Assembly (NCBI RefSeq): GCF_003013475.1
Contig: NZ_PXZO01000007.1
Span: 37,426-101,425 of the forward strand
Direction of reading: 5' to 3'
DNA: 64,000 nucleotides
Source: Brevibacillus porteri
GTDB lineage: Bacteria; Bacillota; Bacilli; Brevibacillales; Brevibacillaceae
This document shows positions 38,052-47,241 of the stretch, one piece after another. Position numbers and translations under genes: made by a program. The number at the start of each line of letters is the position of its first letter. Positions within the stretch are counted from its first letter, which is position 1. Under the pieces are notes generated by a model, which saw only the letters and a list, made by a program, of their open reading frames with translations, was not told where the DNA came from and did no database searches.

Positions 38052-39081
38052 GAGTAACTCCCGGCTCTTGTGCAGGGGTAGGCGTTGCTGGTTCTACTGG
38101 TGCAGATGTGGCAAGCTGACGGCTTACTAGCTCTTGTAAATCTGTCCCTTCTTTTCTCACGCGCAGATCAAAGTAAGCCAACGCGTAAACAATGGCCATC
38201 CAAGGGGTCAAGAGGCAGGTAAGTGCAACCAGAATAATTTGCGCGAGGATAGATGTACCTAAGACGCCAGTGAGTACTAATTGTATGCCGCTAGAGAACA
38301 TCGAGTAGATCACACTAAGAACAACAAAAAGACCGAATAAACGCCAAAAGTTTCCTTTTGTCATATTCCAGCTCTGACCGATTCCGACACCATCGCGTTC
38401 GAACAGAACGAGCGGCATATAAAAACCCCAACGAATTAAGAAATAGCCTGGTACGAGCATCATCCCAGCAATTAAGAATAAATAGCCAAATAAAACTAAA
38501 ACGACCATAAGCACAATGCTGCCTTCATCTGACGGATCAAACATGGTTTCTAATGTCATCCCACCGGCGAAGGCGATCATGACGAAAATCAATCCATATG
38601 CGATGACAAATGCTGTCGACGCTGCAAACGCGATTATTCCATATAGGAAAGTACTACCCGCGAGCGGCCAAAATCGACGAAGTGCCCCCTTCAAAGCATC
38701 TTTTAAGCTCAAGGTCTCTCCCTCGAGAGCAGCCTTCGTCAGTAAAATCGAACCTGAAATCATTTGCGGATAGGCGATGATCATAAGGATCGGTGCGACA
38801 AGGAATACGAATAGGAGCAACATGGGAAGGCTTTGTGTCATAAACTCTTCTTGTCCGGCAAATCTTGCGCCTAACGATTCTGCAAAATCCATACCTTCTG
38901 TATCTTGTGCGAGCAAAGGCACTCTGGTCAGATCAACCAAAAGCAGTTGCTGCAGGAGTAACAATGGACCGAACCAAATTAAAGCCAACAAAAAGAATGC
39001 TCCAAAATGCTGGCGATACACAGAAAAGCTCTTGTCCAACAGCTTCCCCACTCCCATGGGGGCAATCGGCGTACGATTCAT
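38044..39081 (-). CDS. Polytopic membrane protein at the head of the MoxR operon
   Basis: 345 residues from the ATG at 39081 behind GGAGG, with about six membrane helices and a Pro/Thr-rich soluble tail (last 20 residues). The N-terminal MGVGKLLDKSFSVYRQHFGAFF and the later GIGQSWNMTKGNFWRLFGLF resemble membrane domains linked to glycerophosphodiester phosphodiesterases, which often accompany such clusters. The function is not known. It is the first gene of the five-gene leftward operon, overlapping DUF4129 by eight bases. Confidence 0.75.
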   Translation of the reverse strand: MNRTPIAPMGVGKLLDKSFSVYRQHFGAFFLLALIWFGPLLLLQQLLLVDLTRVPLLAQDTEGMDFAESLGARFAGQEEFMTQSLPMLLLFVFLVAPILMIIAYPQMISGSILLTKAALEGETLSLKDALKGALRRFWPLAGSTFLYGIIAFAASTAFVIAYGLIFVMIAFAGGMTLETMFDPSDEGSIVLMVVLVLFGYLFLIAGMMLVPGYFLIRWGFYMPLVLFERDGVGIGQSWNMTKGNFWRLFGLFVVLSVIYSMFSSGIQLVLTGVLGTSILAQIILVALTCLLTPWMAIVYALAYFDLRVRKEGTDLQELVSRQLATSAPVEPATPTPAQEPGVTHD

Positions 39082-39266
39082 GAGAAACCTCCATCTTTCT
39101 TTTTGAGATTACCTGATAAGTATACACGATTTTCCTATTTTTTTAAAAAAATCATCTAATTTTGCTAATGTTTTCCTGCCTGATTTTGTCAAATCAGGTG
39201 TTAGTCCAATGCGGTCGCCACCCTGCTGAATATGATATTGCATGCATAGTAAGGAGGGTGTTGCCT

Positions 39267-39902
39267 TTGAAAGCATTGAGAAAGAAGAAACTAAAAGCAA
39301 AGCAAGCCCGCTGCTGCCCCTGCAAGAAGCGATCTACCAAACGCAAATCCAATAGTCTGCTCAGGCAACTACGCCGTTTTGCCCGTATCCACGTTCGCGC
39401 ACCTCAAGTGAATGTGACCACCCCCATTCCACAAGTAGAAGCACCTGTTGTACATGTAGACGCTCCTGTTGTACAAGTAGAGCCACCTGTTGTACAAGTA
39501 GAGGCACCTGTTGTACAAGTAGAAGCACCTGTTGTACAAGTAGAAGCACCTGTTGTACAAGTAGAAGCACCTGTTGTACAAGTAGAAGCACCGAAGCCAA
39601 TCGTCATCCCTGCACCATTAGTGAAGGTAGATGTCGAAACAGAAGAATCGGCTGATCAAGTATGTATAGAAGGGCTTCGTCAAGAACTCAGCAAATGTAT
39701 GAGAAACGATCAGCTTGTGGAGATCTTACTCACGACGGATTGGGGACCTGAGAGTCGTTCTTACCGAGTCGGCAAGCTTCTTAGAGTGGACGAAGGAATC
39801 ATTGAATTACAGACCTTACCCTCCTCACGTACAAAGGGAGCCTCTATTCTTATTCCTATCACCCACATCGTCGCGATTATTCCAAATGCAGAACCTAATT
39901 GA
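39267..39902 (+). CDS. Basic protein with seven-residue tandem repeats, possible spore protein
   Basis: 211 residues from a TTG at 39267 with AGGAGG nine bases upstream. Residues 1-50 are strongly basic with a CCPC motif. Residues about 56-108 consist of seven to eight copies of a Val/Gln/Glu/Ala/Pro heptad (QVEAPVV), encoded by nearly identical 21-base units. The C-terminal 80 residues look like a small beta barrel (RVGKLLRVDEGIIELQTL..SILIPITHIVAII), similar in pattern to the protein at 17865. Spore coat involvement is suggested by the coat-type genes nearby, but is inference. A perfect hairpin follows. Confidence 0.75.
   Translation: MKALRKKKLKAKQARCCPCKKRSTKRKSNSLLRQLRRFARIHVRAPQVNVTTPIPQVEAPVVHVDAPVVQVEPPVVQVEAPVVQVEAPVVQVEAPVVQVEAPVVQVEAPKPIVIPAPLVKVDVETEESADQVCIEGLRQELSKCMRNDQLVEILLTTDWGPESRSYRVGKLLRVDEGIIELQTLPSSRTKGASILIPITHIVAIIPNAEPN
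39432..39592 (+). repeat. 21-base tandem repeat inside the heptad-repeat gene
   Basis: Seven full units plus a partial eighth of CAAGTAGAAGCACCTGTTGTA-type sequence, with only single-base changes in the first three units. Each unit contains the eight-base palindrome TTGTACAA (TTGTACAT in the first). Units are in phase with the reading frame, so copy number can vary without frameshift. Confidence 0.95.
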
Positions 39903-39937
39903 ACAAGCTGATATTCTAAGGAGCTTCAGGATTACCT

Positions 39938-39980
39938 GAAGATGCGGGGAGTCTGTGCGTAGTAGATTCCCCGCATCTTC
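39938..39980 (+). terminator. Hairpin after the repeat-protein gene
   Basis: A perfect 13-base stem GAAGATGCGGGGA/TCCCCGCATCTTC with a 17-base loop, 36 bases after the stop. The T-run is poor, so termination strength is uncertain. Confidence 0.6.
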
Positions 39981-40086
39981 CCCCATTTCGTACAATAGGC
40001 ATGTGGGACGAGCCCTTTTGTTCAGACAGGCCTGTCCACTCTAGCAGAACTTTGCACGTCTCTTTCGTCCCGAAGGTATGAATAAA

Positions 40087-40120
40087 CGCCCACTTCTCCG
40101 ATCTCTCAGGGAAGTGGGCT
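40087..40120 (-). terminator. Terminator after the CotSA-like gene
   Basis: GCCCACTTC/GAAGTGGGC hairpin with a 14-base middle; on the minus strand it is followed by GTTTATT. It lies 22 bases past the glycosyltransferase stop. Confidence 0.7.
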
Positions 40121-40141
40121 GATAACATTCACTTTTTGGTT

Positions 40142-41290
40142 TTACCTACCCCTGTTGTTCCATACGTCCAACACATCTCTTGCGACTCGATCCCATGTAA
40201 ATCTTTGTTCGGCAAGCTGGCGTCCGCTTCTCCCCATTTGACGTTGGAGATCGCGGCTGGACAATAGTTGTTTCAGCTGTACAGCAAACGCTTGAGGGTC
40301 CTCCGGCTGCTCGACCAACAGTCCATTGCCTCCGATGATCACCTCAGCATTTCCACCTCGCTTTGTTGTTACAAATGGCAGACCAGCAGCCATCGCTTCA
40401 TAATGAACACGTGCCAGTGGTTCCTCCCATTGCGAAGGACAGACAAAAACGTCTCCCGCCCAGAACCAGTGGTGAATCTGATCTGCCGGAACAAATCCCG
40501 TAGTAATTACCGGAACAGGCGAACGATTCGCCAATGATCGTACATATGCTGCATAGTCACTGATTTTATTTTCACCGTACCAGGACCCTCCTACTAAGAC
40601 GAGAGCGATGTTGGAATGGTAGGAGCGGAGTTCATTCATCGCACGAACCAGAATGTCGGCCCCTTTTTTCGGCGTCAATCGTCCTACAAACAAAATCACT
40701 TGTTTGTTGCCAAGATTGTGCGTCGACCGCAGTTCCTGACGAATCTTTTTCGCCGTATTGGATCCTTCGACCGGAACAAACGTTTCCAAGTTCACACCTG
40801 AATAAATCGTACGAAGCTTGTTTGCGGCTTCGGGATATAGCGAGGCAATGACCCGGCCAACATAATCGCTGATGGTGATGATGCGTTCTGTTTCAGCAAC
40901 GGCTCTAGCAGCTTCTGCCTGCCCTATTTTTACCGGATCAAACATATCATTGTGCATACTTAAAATGATACGTGCGTTCGGGCATACTTCACGAATGATG
41001 GGAACCATCCGCGGTCGGTTAAAAACATGGATAACATCATAGTTGTTCGCACTCAGGAAAGCGGCTACTTCGCGTGCATAAATCTCGAACACCCCTTGAC
41101 CATCTACCCGCACATAACGTGCATTGCGAACTTTTTCATCCTTCGGTAGTGTGGGATCCGACGTTCCCAGGATAGTCAGCTCGTGATGCCTCCCTAGAAT
41201 ATCTGCAATCCCTGCAATATAAGTCTGAATCGCTCCCCCTCGTATAGGAGGGACTGGCAATTTCTCTGTACAGACCATAATAACTTTCAT
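40142..41290 (-). CDS. GT4 glycosyltransferase, CotSA-like
   Basis: 382 residues from the ATG at 41290 behind AAAGGAG. It has the GT4 two-domain fold: N-terminal RGGAIQTYIAGIA (acceptor side), ILFVGRLTPKKGADILVRA (C-terminal domain start), and the nucleotide-sugar motif EPLARVHYEAMAAGLPFVTTKRGGNAEVI with the conserved Glu. The adjacent gene upstream is CotS-like, the same order as cotS/cotSA in B. subtilis, so it probably glycosylates spore surface material. Confidence 0.88.
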   Translation of the reverse strand: MKVIMVCTEKLPVPPIRGGAIQTYIAGIADILGRHHELTILGTSDPTLPKDEKVRNARYVRVDGQGVFEIYAREVAAFLSANNYDVIHVFNRPRMVPIIREVCPNARIILSMHNDMFDPVKIGQAEAARAVAETERIITISDYVGRVIASLYPEAANKLRTIYSGVNLETFVPVEGSNTAKKIRQELRSTHNLGNKQVILFVGRLTPKKGADILVRAMNELRSYHSNIALVLVGGSWYGENKISDYAAYVRSLANRSPVPVITTGFVPADQIHHWFWAGDVFVCPSQWEEPLARVHYEAMAAGLPFVTTKRGGNAEVIIGGNGLLVEQPEDPQAFAVQLKQLLSSRDLQRQMGRSGRQLAEQRFTWDRVARDVLDVWNNRGR

Positions 41291-41323
41291 CCGTATTCTC
41301 CTTTCCCGTTCCGACTTCTTACA

Positions 41324-43096
41324 TTAGTTGCCTCTCGTCTTCTTTGATTTATGACGCTGTTTCTTCATCTGTTTGTTGATGAATTTACGGCTTGATTTCG
41401 CCGCCTTGGCAACTTTCTTGCTCTTGTTGGAAGTGACGGTCCGGGACTGCTGTTTAGATGTCCACACAGTTCCTTTTTTGCTTTTCCCTGCTTGACTTGC
41501 GGGTTTTGCTTGTGGTGGTTTGGCTTTTACATTGATAGAGACCTTTACTCTTCTTTGAGCCTTGCTTGACTTATGGCTGCTTTTTGAGACAGCTGAGCTC
41601 ATCCCCCGTTTTTTGTTTCGACGAACGAGGTTTCGTGCTTCGCTTGTAGCGAGTGGCGCTGATGGCGTAAAAGGAACATTTCCCGAAAATGAGATTCGAG
41701 TTCTGCGAGTAGTGCTTTGTTCTGCCTCTGCCCCTTCTTGCTGGCTTTCTTCCGGTATAACTGGCGTTTTGTCGCTTGCAGGCTGCTTGACTTTGGACTC
41801 TTTGTCTTTGGATACCTTCACCTTAGACTCTTTTACCTTAGACACCTTGCTCTTGGACTCTTCGTCTTTCAGCACCTCTACCAAAGACTCTGTCGGTGGA
41901 GTGGATACCGCAACAGGTATGAAGTCCTTGATACCTGACGCCAGCCTTTGCGGTTCAACTACTTCCGTTATTTGGTCATAGTTGCCCGGTTCGTATTTGC
42001 TGATATCTTTTGCAAGTTCTGCCAATGCCGCATCTTTCGTTTTATCCCCCGTCAACACTCGCTGCAAAATGCCTTCCGCTTCCGTCGACAGAAAGATTGC
42101 GGGATCATAAAACATCTCTTTGAGGTGCTTATAAAATTCGTTTGGCACTGCCATGTCATTCAAGAGCACTTCAAACGATTCGCGATCCAGTGGATTCGCC
42201 TTATGATAGGCTTCGATCATGCCGCGCATCCAGGTAACATCCCAGACGCCCATATCATCCATCGTACTGGTGATGAGCTTGCGCAAATCCCGAAATGGCA
42301 AATCGTACGACACGCCATCCAGGTCGATGACCCAAAGCCCTCCCGGACCATTTTGACCATTTGACCAGCCGTAATCTTGGTGCACCAATCCCCAGTGCGC
42401 CTCTCCCATTTTGATCATTTTCGGATAGGAAGAGGTTTTTAGTTTCTCTAAGGCTGCCCATGCTTGCTGTTCATAGTGATCAACGACGGCCAAAATGGAT
42501 TTACTTGTTGGGGTTTCACTGTAGGCTTTTGCTACTTCCCGCATCCACCCGATTTTTTTGGCAATCTTTTGATAATGATTGGGCCAACGATATAAACGGG
42601 AAGAGTTTTTGGCTCCTGCGGGCGGAATATAGCCTTTCGAATGACGATGGAATTCACCAAGACCGTAGCAAAGTTCTTGCGCGCCTACCAAATCTACTTT
42701 TGTTGCCGGTTGCAAAGCAATCCAATCGGTAACAATCCAGAGTTTCCCGCCTTTTTCCACAAATAGACTGCCATTTCGGGCAGGAATCAATGCTGGTACC
42801 CTTGCCCCCTGTTTGACGACGTATTCTTGGAAAGCCACACTATAGAGACTGCGTTCAGGCGTACGGTGCAGTACCTTTAGGCTGCGCGGACCTTTATCTG
42901 TTTCGATGCGCCAAATAGCCCCGCCTTTGTCTGGCTTGGAAGTAATGAGCGTACGACTCTTCACCGACATGTCGTACTCTTTGATCACTTGTTCTGCGAT
43001 CGCATCTACTTCCGGTGGCACTGTCATATCCCAGTTAGCCGGCGTTTCCACATTCCCTTCTCGGGTATCCCATGGCTTAATCACATATTGTTCCAT
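41324..43096 (-). CDS. CotS family kinase-like spore coat protein with long basic tail
   Basis: 590 residues from the ATG at 43096 behind GGGGGG. The first 380 residues match the CotS/YutH phosphotransferase-like fold: the catalytic loop VHQDYGWSN and VIDLDGVSYDLPFRDLRK (Brenner-type His-x-Asp and IDxD) are intact. CotS proteins are about 350 residues; here a tail of about 210 residues follows, rich in Lys, Ser and Val with repeated SKVKESKVKV and SKDKESKVK units and then Lys/Arg-rich stretches up to the end. The tail may bind other coat proteins or nucleic acid. Cotranscribed with the CotSA-like gene 33 bases downstream. Confidence 0.85.
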   Translation of the reverse strand: MEQYVIKPWDTREGNVETPANWDMTVPPEVDAIAEQVIKEYDMSVKSRTLITSKPDKGGAIWRIETDKGPRSLKVLHRTPERSLYSVAFQEYVVKQGARVPALIPARNGSLFVEKGGKLWIVTDWIALQPATKVDLVGAQELCYGLGEFHRHSKGYIPPAGAKNSSRLYRWPNHYQKIAKKIGWMREVAKAYSETPTSKSILAVVDHYEQQAWAALEKLKTSSYPKMIKMGEAHWGLVHQDYGWSNGQNGPGGLWVIDLDGVSYDLPFRDLRKLITSTMDDMGVWDVTWMRGMIEAYHKANPLDRESFEVLLNDMAVPNEFYKHLKEMFYDPAIFLSTEAEGILQRVLTGDKTKDAALAELAKDISKYEPGNYDQITEVVEPQRLASGIKDFIPVAVSTPPTESLVEVLKDEESKSKVSKVKESKVKVSKDKESKVKQPASDKTPVIPEESQQEGAEAEQSTTRRTRISFSGNVPFTPSAPLATSEARNLVRRNKKRGMSSAVSKSSHKSSKAQRRVKVSINVKAKPPQAKPASQAGKSKKGTVWTSKQQSRTVTSNKSKKVAKAAKSSRKFINKQMKKQRHKSKKTRGN

Positions 43097-43228
43097 TCCA
43101 TTCCCCCCACACTACTGTGGTGATGCCTTCGTCCTTCTCCATAAGCTATTCGCTATGTTCTTATCTCGAACCGGACAAATATCATTGGGAGTCTGCCAAT
43201 TCGTTATTCGCACAGGGATAAAGTCTCG

Positions 43229-43273
43229 CAAAAACAGCTTGACCCCTCGCATGGTAGCGACAGTCAAGCTGTT
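43229..43273 (-). terminator. Terminator of the SNF2 helicase gene
   Basis: AACAGCTTGAC/GTCAAGCTGTT perfect 11-base stem; on the minus strand followed by a T-run. It starts five bases after the helicase stop. Confidence 0.9.
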
Positions 43274-43277
43274 CATG

Positions 43278-46200
43278 TTAAATCATCAGCAATTCGCGTA
43301 TTTCTTGCTCGGTTAAAGAAGAGATAGCCTCGTGCCCCGGTGTAATGATTTCCTCGATCAAGTTTTTCTTTTTTTGTTGCAGCTCGTACATCTTCTCTTC
43401 GACCGTCCCCTCTGCAACAAGCCTGATCACTTGAACGACGTTCTTTTGTCCGATACGATGGGCACGATCAGCTGCCTGTTGTTCCACAGCGGGATTCCAC
43501 CACAGATCATACAAGATTACGGTATCTGCACCCGTCACATTCAATCCTGTTCCCCCAGCTTTCAATGACATAAGAAACAAATCCCGCTCGCCCTCGTTAA
43601 ATCGGTTGCACAAATCTAGTCTCTCTGCCACTGGTGTCTGTCCGTCCAGATAGAAAAACGGGACACCGTGATACCCCAGCTCGCGTCCGATTATCCCTAG
43701 CATCTCCGTAAATTGAGAAAAGAGCAAAACGCGCTTCCCAGCGTTTTTGCATTCACCGATGATCTCGAATAGCTGTTCGAGCTTGGCTGACCCTCCATCA
43801 TACTCTTTGACGAACAGCGCTGGATGACAACATATCTGACGCAGTCTCGTCAAGCCTGCGAGAATTTTGATCCGATTTTTTTGAAAGCCTTTATTGTACA
43901 GATGCTTCACTGTTTCCTGTTGGAGCTGCGCCAAATAGGCGACATACAGCTTTTTCTGTTCTGGCAACAGCCTTGCGCTTTGCAGTGTTTCAATTTTGGC
44001 CGGCAATTCCTTCAGTACCTCAGTCTTAAGCCTGCGCAGTAAAAATGGACGCGTCCGCTTCGCAATTGTATCTCGCGGCAAGTCGAGGAATTCCTTTCTT
44101 GCCGGAAAAAGCTCAGGGAAAACAGCATCGTAGATAGACCACAGCTCCTCTATCCTGTTTTCCACAGGGGTTCCTGTGAGAGCAAAGCGATGCTTAGCTT
44201 TCAATCGTTTTACTGTCTGCGCTGTTTGGGTCACATAGTTTTTGAAGGTTTGCGCTTCATCCAAGATCAAGGTGTGGAAGGAATACTCCTCGAACTGGGC
44301 ATGATCACGACGCAAGAGCGGATACGAAGTAATGAGCACATCGATTTCTGACAGCTCGTTTACGATTTGATTCCGCTCTTCCTTCGTTCCATCCACAATA
44401 ACGCTACGGATATTTGGCGCAAACTTTTTAATTTCATTGTGCCAATTGTATAAAAGAGAGGCAGGAGCCACGATAATCGCCGGGAGCTTTTGTTCTCGGA
44501 TTTCGGGTAGGACAGAGAGAAGAAAGGTAATACTTTGCAAGGTCTTCCCCAGTCCCATATCGTCTGCGAGAATTCCCCCAAAGCCGTAGTGTGCCAATGT
44601 TCTCATCCATTGATAGCCAAACTTCTGATAATCTCGAAGTGTCGCCTGCAAAGATTCGGGTACTGGAAAGTCCAGATTATCAGGGTTACGCATATTCTCC
44701 AAAAACTGGCGCAACGATTTGCCTAGCTGAACAGACTGTCCCTGCATGGGTATATCAAGCAAGCGCAGTCCCCGAAAAGCAGGCAGTTGAAAGCCACTCC
44801 CCATTTGCTCAGCGTATTGCATGCCCATCTCGTCTAGGAAACGATTGATTTGCTCAAATTCCTTTGTCTCAAGTGGCAGAAGCGCTCCATTCGACAGCCG
44901 ATGATATCTGCGCTTTTCTTCTACCGATTGGATAACACTTCGGATCTCGGACTCGGGTATCCCATCCATATCAAAGCGAAAATCCAGCCAATTTGTTCGC
45001 TCATCGACATCCACTTTTACTTTTGGTGGTAGGTGGAGAGGCTGAATCCTGATTTTTACGGAAGTTGTTGCGTATACCTTTAACAGTTTTTCCAGCTTAG
45101 GAACGACGTGGTAAAGGAAGTCGTACTCAGCTTCCTCGTCATCTAGAAAATACCCGCCTTCCGTGCGGGTAAAGGCACTTTCCTCCATCAGCCCCAAAAT
45201 CTTCCGCTCCTTCTCCCCATCACGCATCAAAATCAGCTCACTACCACGTTGCCCTCCTCCTTCATTCCCTTCCAGCGGATTGATGACGATATCGCCATAT
45301 TGAAACTCAAGTCCCGCCAGCAGCCGGTCTCTTACCCTGTCCAAATACAGCTTGGCTTTTAACTGGAATTGCACGACTCGTTCCGAGACGGCCTTTGCAA
45401 TTTGTACGTTCCCCAGTTTCATCAAGGCCGGGACAACCTGCACCATGAATGGCTCGATTTTTTCCGCGGGAATGTGAATTCGCTCACTGCTATGAGATTC
45501 TAACAGGTGCTTCAGCTCAGCCAAACTGTGGCATTGTTCCTTTGGTAGTCTGTGCCATATGCCATCTACGAGCAGCAATCCGTAAGCTTCCAAGACAGTA
45601 ATTTGCTTGAATCCTTGGACTTCCAGCTGATATTGATCGGTTTTGGTCTGGTCGAATTCGAAGTGGAGTGGCGGCGGCTCATCTATACATGCAAACGTTG
45701 GATACATTTGGTCATGATGCTGAATGTGAACAGTCGGTGCGGTAAGTAGCAAAGCAAATAATCGCTCCCAGGTAAAGGGTGGGACAAGAAGAACCCGTTC
45801 CCCACCCACATGCTTCTGTTCCTGATAATGGTAGCTTGCTGTCTCTCGATATATTTTTTCCGTGCGGTAAATTTGCAGGAGTTCACGGAGAATGGCTTCA
45901 TGCTCTGGCAAAAAGCGATGCAAATTCGGATCATAGGCAAATTGGCTAGAGAAACGATACACTTGCTGCTTATCCACCTGGTCTAAAAACGCGCGAATGT
46001 CCTTTACGATGTATAACCTCTTTGGCCCTAGCTTCAGCTCTATTCCGATCATGCTCTTGCGAAAGCCGTACGGTATGATTTTACATATGATTTCCAAGGC
46101 AAGCGTTGTTCGTGAATCCAGCAACACGCGATTATGGCTTGTCCGAATCGGCCGGTCCACGAACAAGCCGAACAGTCCCTCTGTTAGCTGGGAATCAGGC

Positions 46201-46550
46201 TCGGTTGTCCTGCCTGCTTGTCTCGTTGTAAAGGAAGTGGAATAACTGCCAGGATGCTCGTCTACTTGCAGATCACGCATGGTTAACAACGAAGCTGCGA
46301 TATGTTGGCAGTAGTGATCATACGACGCTAAAGTAGGACAACTGCACACTGCTGCCATACCAGACTCATCCAGTTCAATCGTGACCTGATAATTATTTTT
46401 TCCTGCGTTCACTGTGGTTTTGATCCAGGCAGGCTCCTGTTGAAAATGCTCCACAAGCACGTTCCCAGAACGGTAAAACGTCTTTCCTCTTTCATAGGAA
46501 AGGCGACCACACCATTCTTTTATCGTTTGATGACTCACTTGAAAGCTCAT
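43278..46550 (-). CDS. SWIM zinc finger SNF2-type ATPase
   Basis: 1090 residues from the ATG at 46550 (GGAG six bases upstream). Residues about 50-90 hold a SWIM zinc finger with CSC and HYCQH spacing (CxCx9CxH). The C-terminal half is a full SNF2 motor: ILADDMGLGKT (motif I), LILDEAQTFKN (II), LTGTPVENRIEELW (III), LLFSQFTEML (IV), SLKAGGTGLNVTGA (V) and QQAADRAHRIGQ (VI). It should be a DNA translocase; the Bacillus homologue is YwqA. The role is unclear, possibly DNA repair or restart. An acidic repeat gene lies just upstream on the same strand. Confidence 0.93.
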   Translation of the reverse strand: MSFQVSHQTIKEWCGRLSYERGKTFYRSGNVLVEHFQQEPAWIKTTVNAGKNNYQVTIELDESGMAAVCSCPTLASYDHYCQHIAASLLTMRDLQVDEHPGSYSTSFTTRQAGRTTEPDSQLTEGLFGLFVDRPIRTSHNRVLLDSRTTLALEIICKIIPYGFRKSMIGIELKLGPKRLYIVKDIRAFLDQVDKQQVYRFSSQFAYDPNLHRFLPEHEAILRELLQIYRTEKIYRETASYHYQEQKHVGGERVLLVPPFTWERLFALLLTAPTVHIQHHDQMYPTFACIDEPPPLHFEFDQTKTDQYQLEVQGFKQITVLEAYGLLLVDGIWHRLPKEQCHSLAELKHLLESHSSERIHIPAEKIEPFMVQVVPALMKLGNVQIAKAVSERVVQFQLKAKLYLDRVRDRLLAGLEFQYGDIVINPLEGNEGGGQRGSELILMRDGEKERKILGLMEESAFTRTEGGYFLDDEEAEYDFLYHVVPKLEKLLKVYATTSVKIRIQPLHLPPKVKVDVDERTNWLDFRFDMDGIPESEIRSVIQSVEEKRRYHRLSNGALLPLETKEFEQINRFLDEMGMQYAEQMGSGFQLPAFRGLRLLDIPMQGQSVQLGKSLRQFLENMRNPDNLDFPVPESLQATLRDYQKFGYQWMRTLAHYGFGGILADDMGLGKTLQSITFLLSVLPEIREQKLPAIIVAPASLLYNWHNEIKKFAPNIRSVIVDGTKEERNQIVNELSEIDVLITSYPLLRRDHAQFEEYSFHTLILDEAQTFKNYVTQTAQTVKRLKAKHRFALTGTPVENRIEELWSIYDAVFPELFPARKEFLDLPRDTIAKRTRPFLLRRLKTEVLKELPAKIETLQSARLLPEQKKLYVAYLAQLQQETVKHLYNKGFQKNRIKILAGLTRLRQICCHPALFVKEYDGGSAKLEQLFEIIGECKNAGKRVLLFSQFTEMLGIIGRELGYHGVPFFYLDGQTPVAERLDLCNRFNEGERDLFLMSLKAGGTGLNVTGADTVILYDLWWNPAVEQQAADRAHRIGQKNVVQVIRLVAEGTVEEKMYELQQKKKNLIEEIITPGHEAISSLTEQEIRELLMI

Positions 46551-46650
46551 TTTCTGCTCCATCCTCATCATGAAATATGTTTAATATTACAGAATGCAAC
46601 AGAAAAAAGATACGCATGTACGCGTATCTTTTTTCAACAAATACAAACGA

Positions 46651-46962
46651 TTAGTCGTCGTCATCTTCTTCTTCGTCATCTTCTTCTTCGTCATCGGATT
46701 CCTCGTCTTCAGATTCCTCGTCTTCGGATTCCTCGTCTTCGGATTCTTCATCTTCGGATTCTTCATCTTCGGATTCTTCATCTTCGGATTCTTCATCTTC
46801 GGATTCTTCATCTTCGGATTCTTCGTCTTCGTCTTCATCTTCTTCATCATTACTGCCGAAGTACAATTTTTTCGTGGTACCATCTTCGTATTCGATTTTT
46901 ACTTCCAATTCTTCTGCACCTTCACCGATGGCATCACGTAATTGCTCCAACCATTCTTCCAT
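46651..46962 (-). CDS. Acidic protein with ESEDE tandem repeats
   Basis: 103 residues from the ATG at 46962 (AGGAGG ten bases upstream). A short ordinary N-terminal part (MEEWLEQLRDAIGEGAEELEVKIEYEDGTTK, about 40 residues) is followed by a tail of almost only Glu, Asp and Ser, with nine copies of the pentad ESEDE encoded by 15-base units. The tail resembles poly-acidic segments that bind metals or basic partners, and it might interact with the Lys-rich CotS tail or with DNA-binding proteins. Function unknown. It sits 100 bases upstream of the helicase start. Confidence 0.78.
   Translation of the reverse strand: MEEWLEQLRDAIGEGAEELEVKIEYEDGTTKKLYFGSNDEEDEDEDEESEDEESEDEESEDEESEDEESEDEESEDEESEDEESEDEESDDEEEDDEEEDDDD
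46696..46830 (-). repeat. 15-base tandem repeat in the acidic gene
   Basis: Nine 15-base units (plus-strand form GGATTCTTCATCTTC, with minor changes) run without interruption. The units are in frame with the acidic gene. Confidence 0.95.
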
Positions 46963-47241
46963 GTTAACCACACCTCCTGGCTATAGATGATTATTTGGTA
47001 GCATTTGCCAACAGTTTTCTGTCGACTTTGATACTATATGACGAGTTCCTTTTTCTTGTATGGACAGTTGTCTCCCTACCCAGAGAAGATTTTTACACAA
47101 CTTGGAATACCGCTTCACTTGCCCTTCTACCTAGCCGCTGTTGCAGATGTACGTTTACATATTTGGAAGTAGACTGGACAAACTTTTGATGGAATCGCCT
47201 TAAATACATCATGACTTCGGTACAGAAGGGAGAGCTCCTTA

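Noticed and set aside
39432..39592. Possible CRISPR-like array of 21-base repeats
   Set aside because: The units are tandem with no spacers and lie in frame inside a gene with a ribosome site, so it is a coding repeat.
46594..46941. Antisense frame of 115 codons rich in Phe, Ile and Val opposite the acidic gene
   Set aside because: It is the mirror of the acidic repeat and has no ribosome site.
47038..47172. 44-codon plus-strand frame before pdaA
   Set aside because: There is no ribosome site before its ATG and the product is not recognised.
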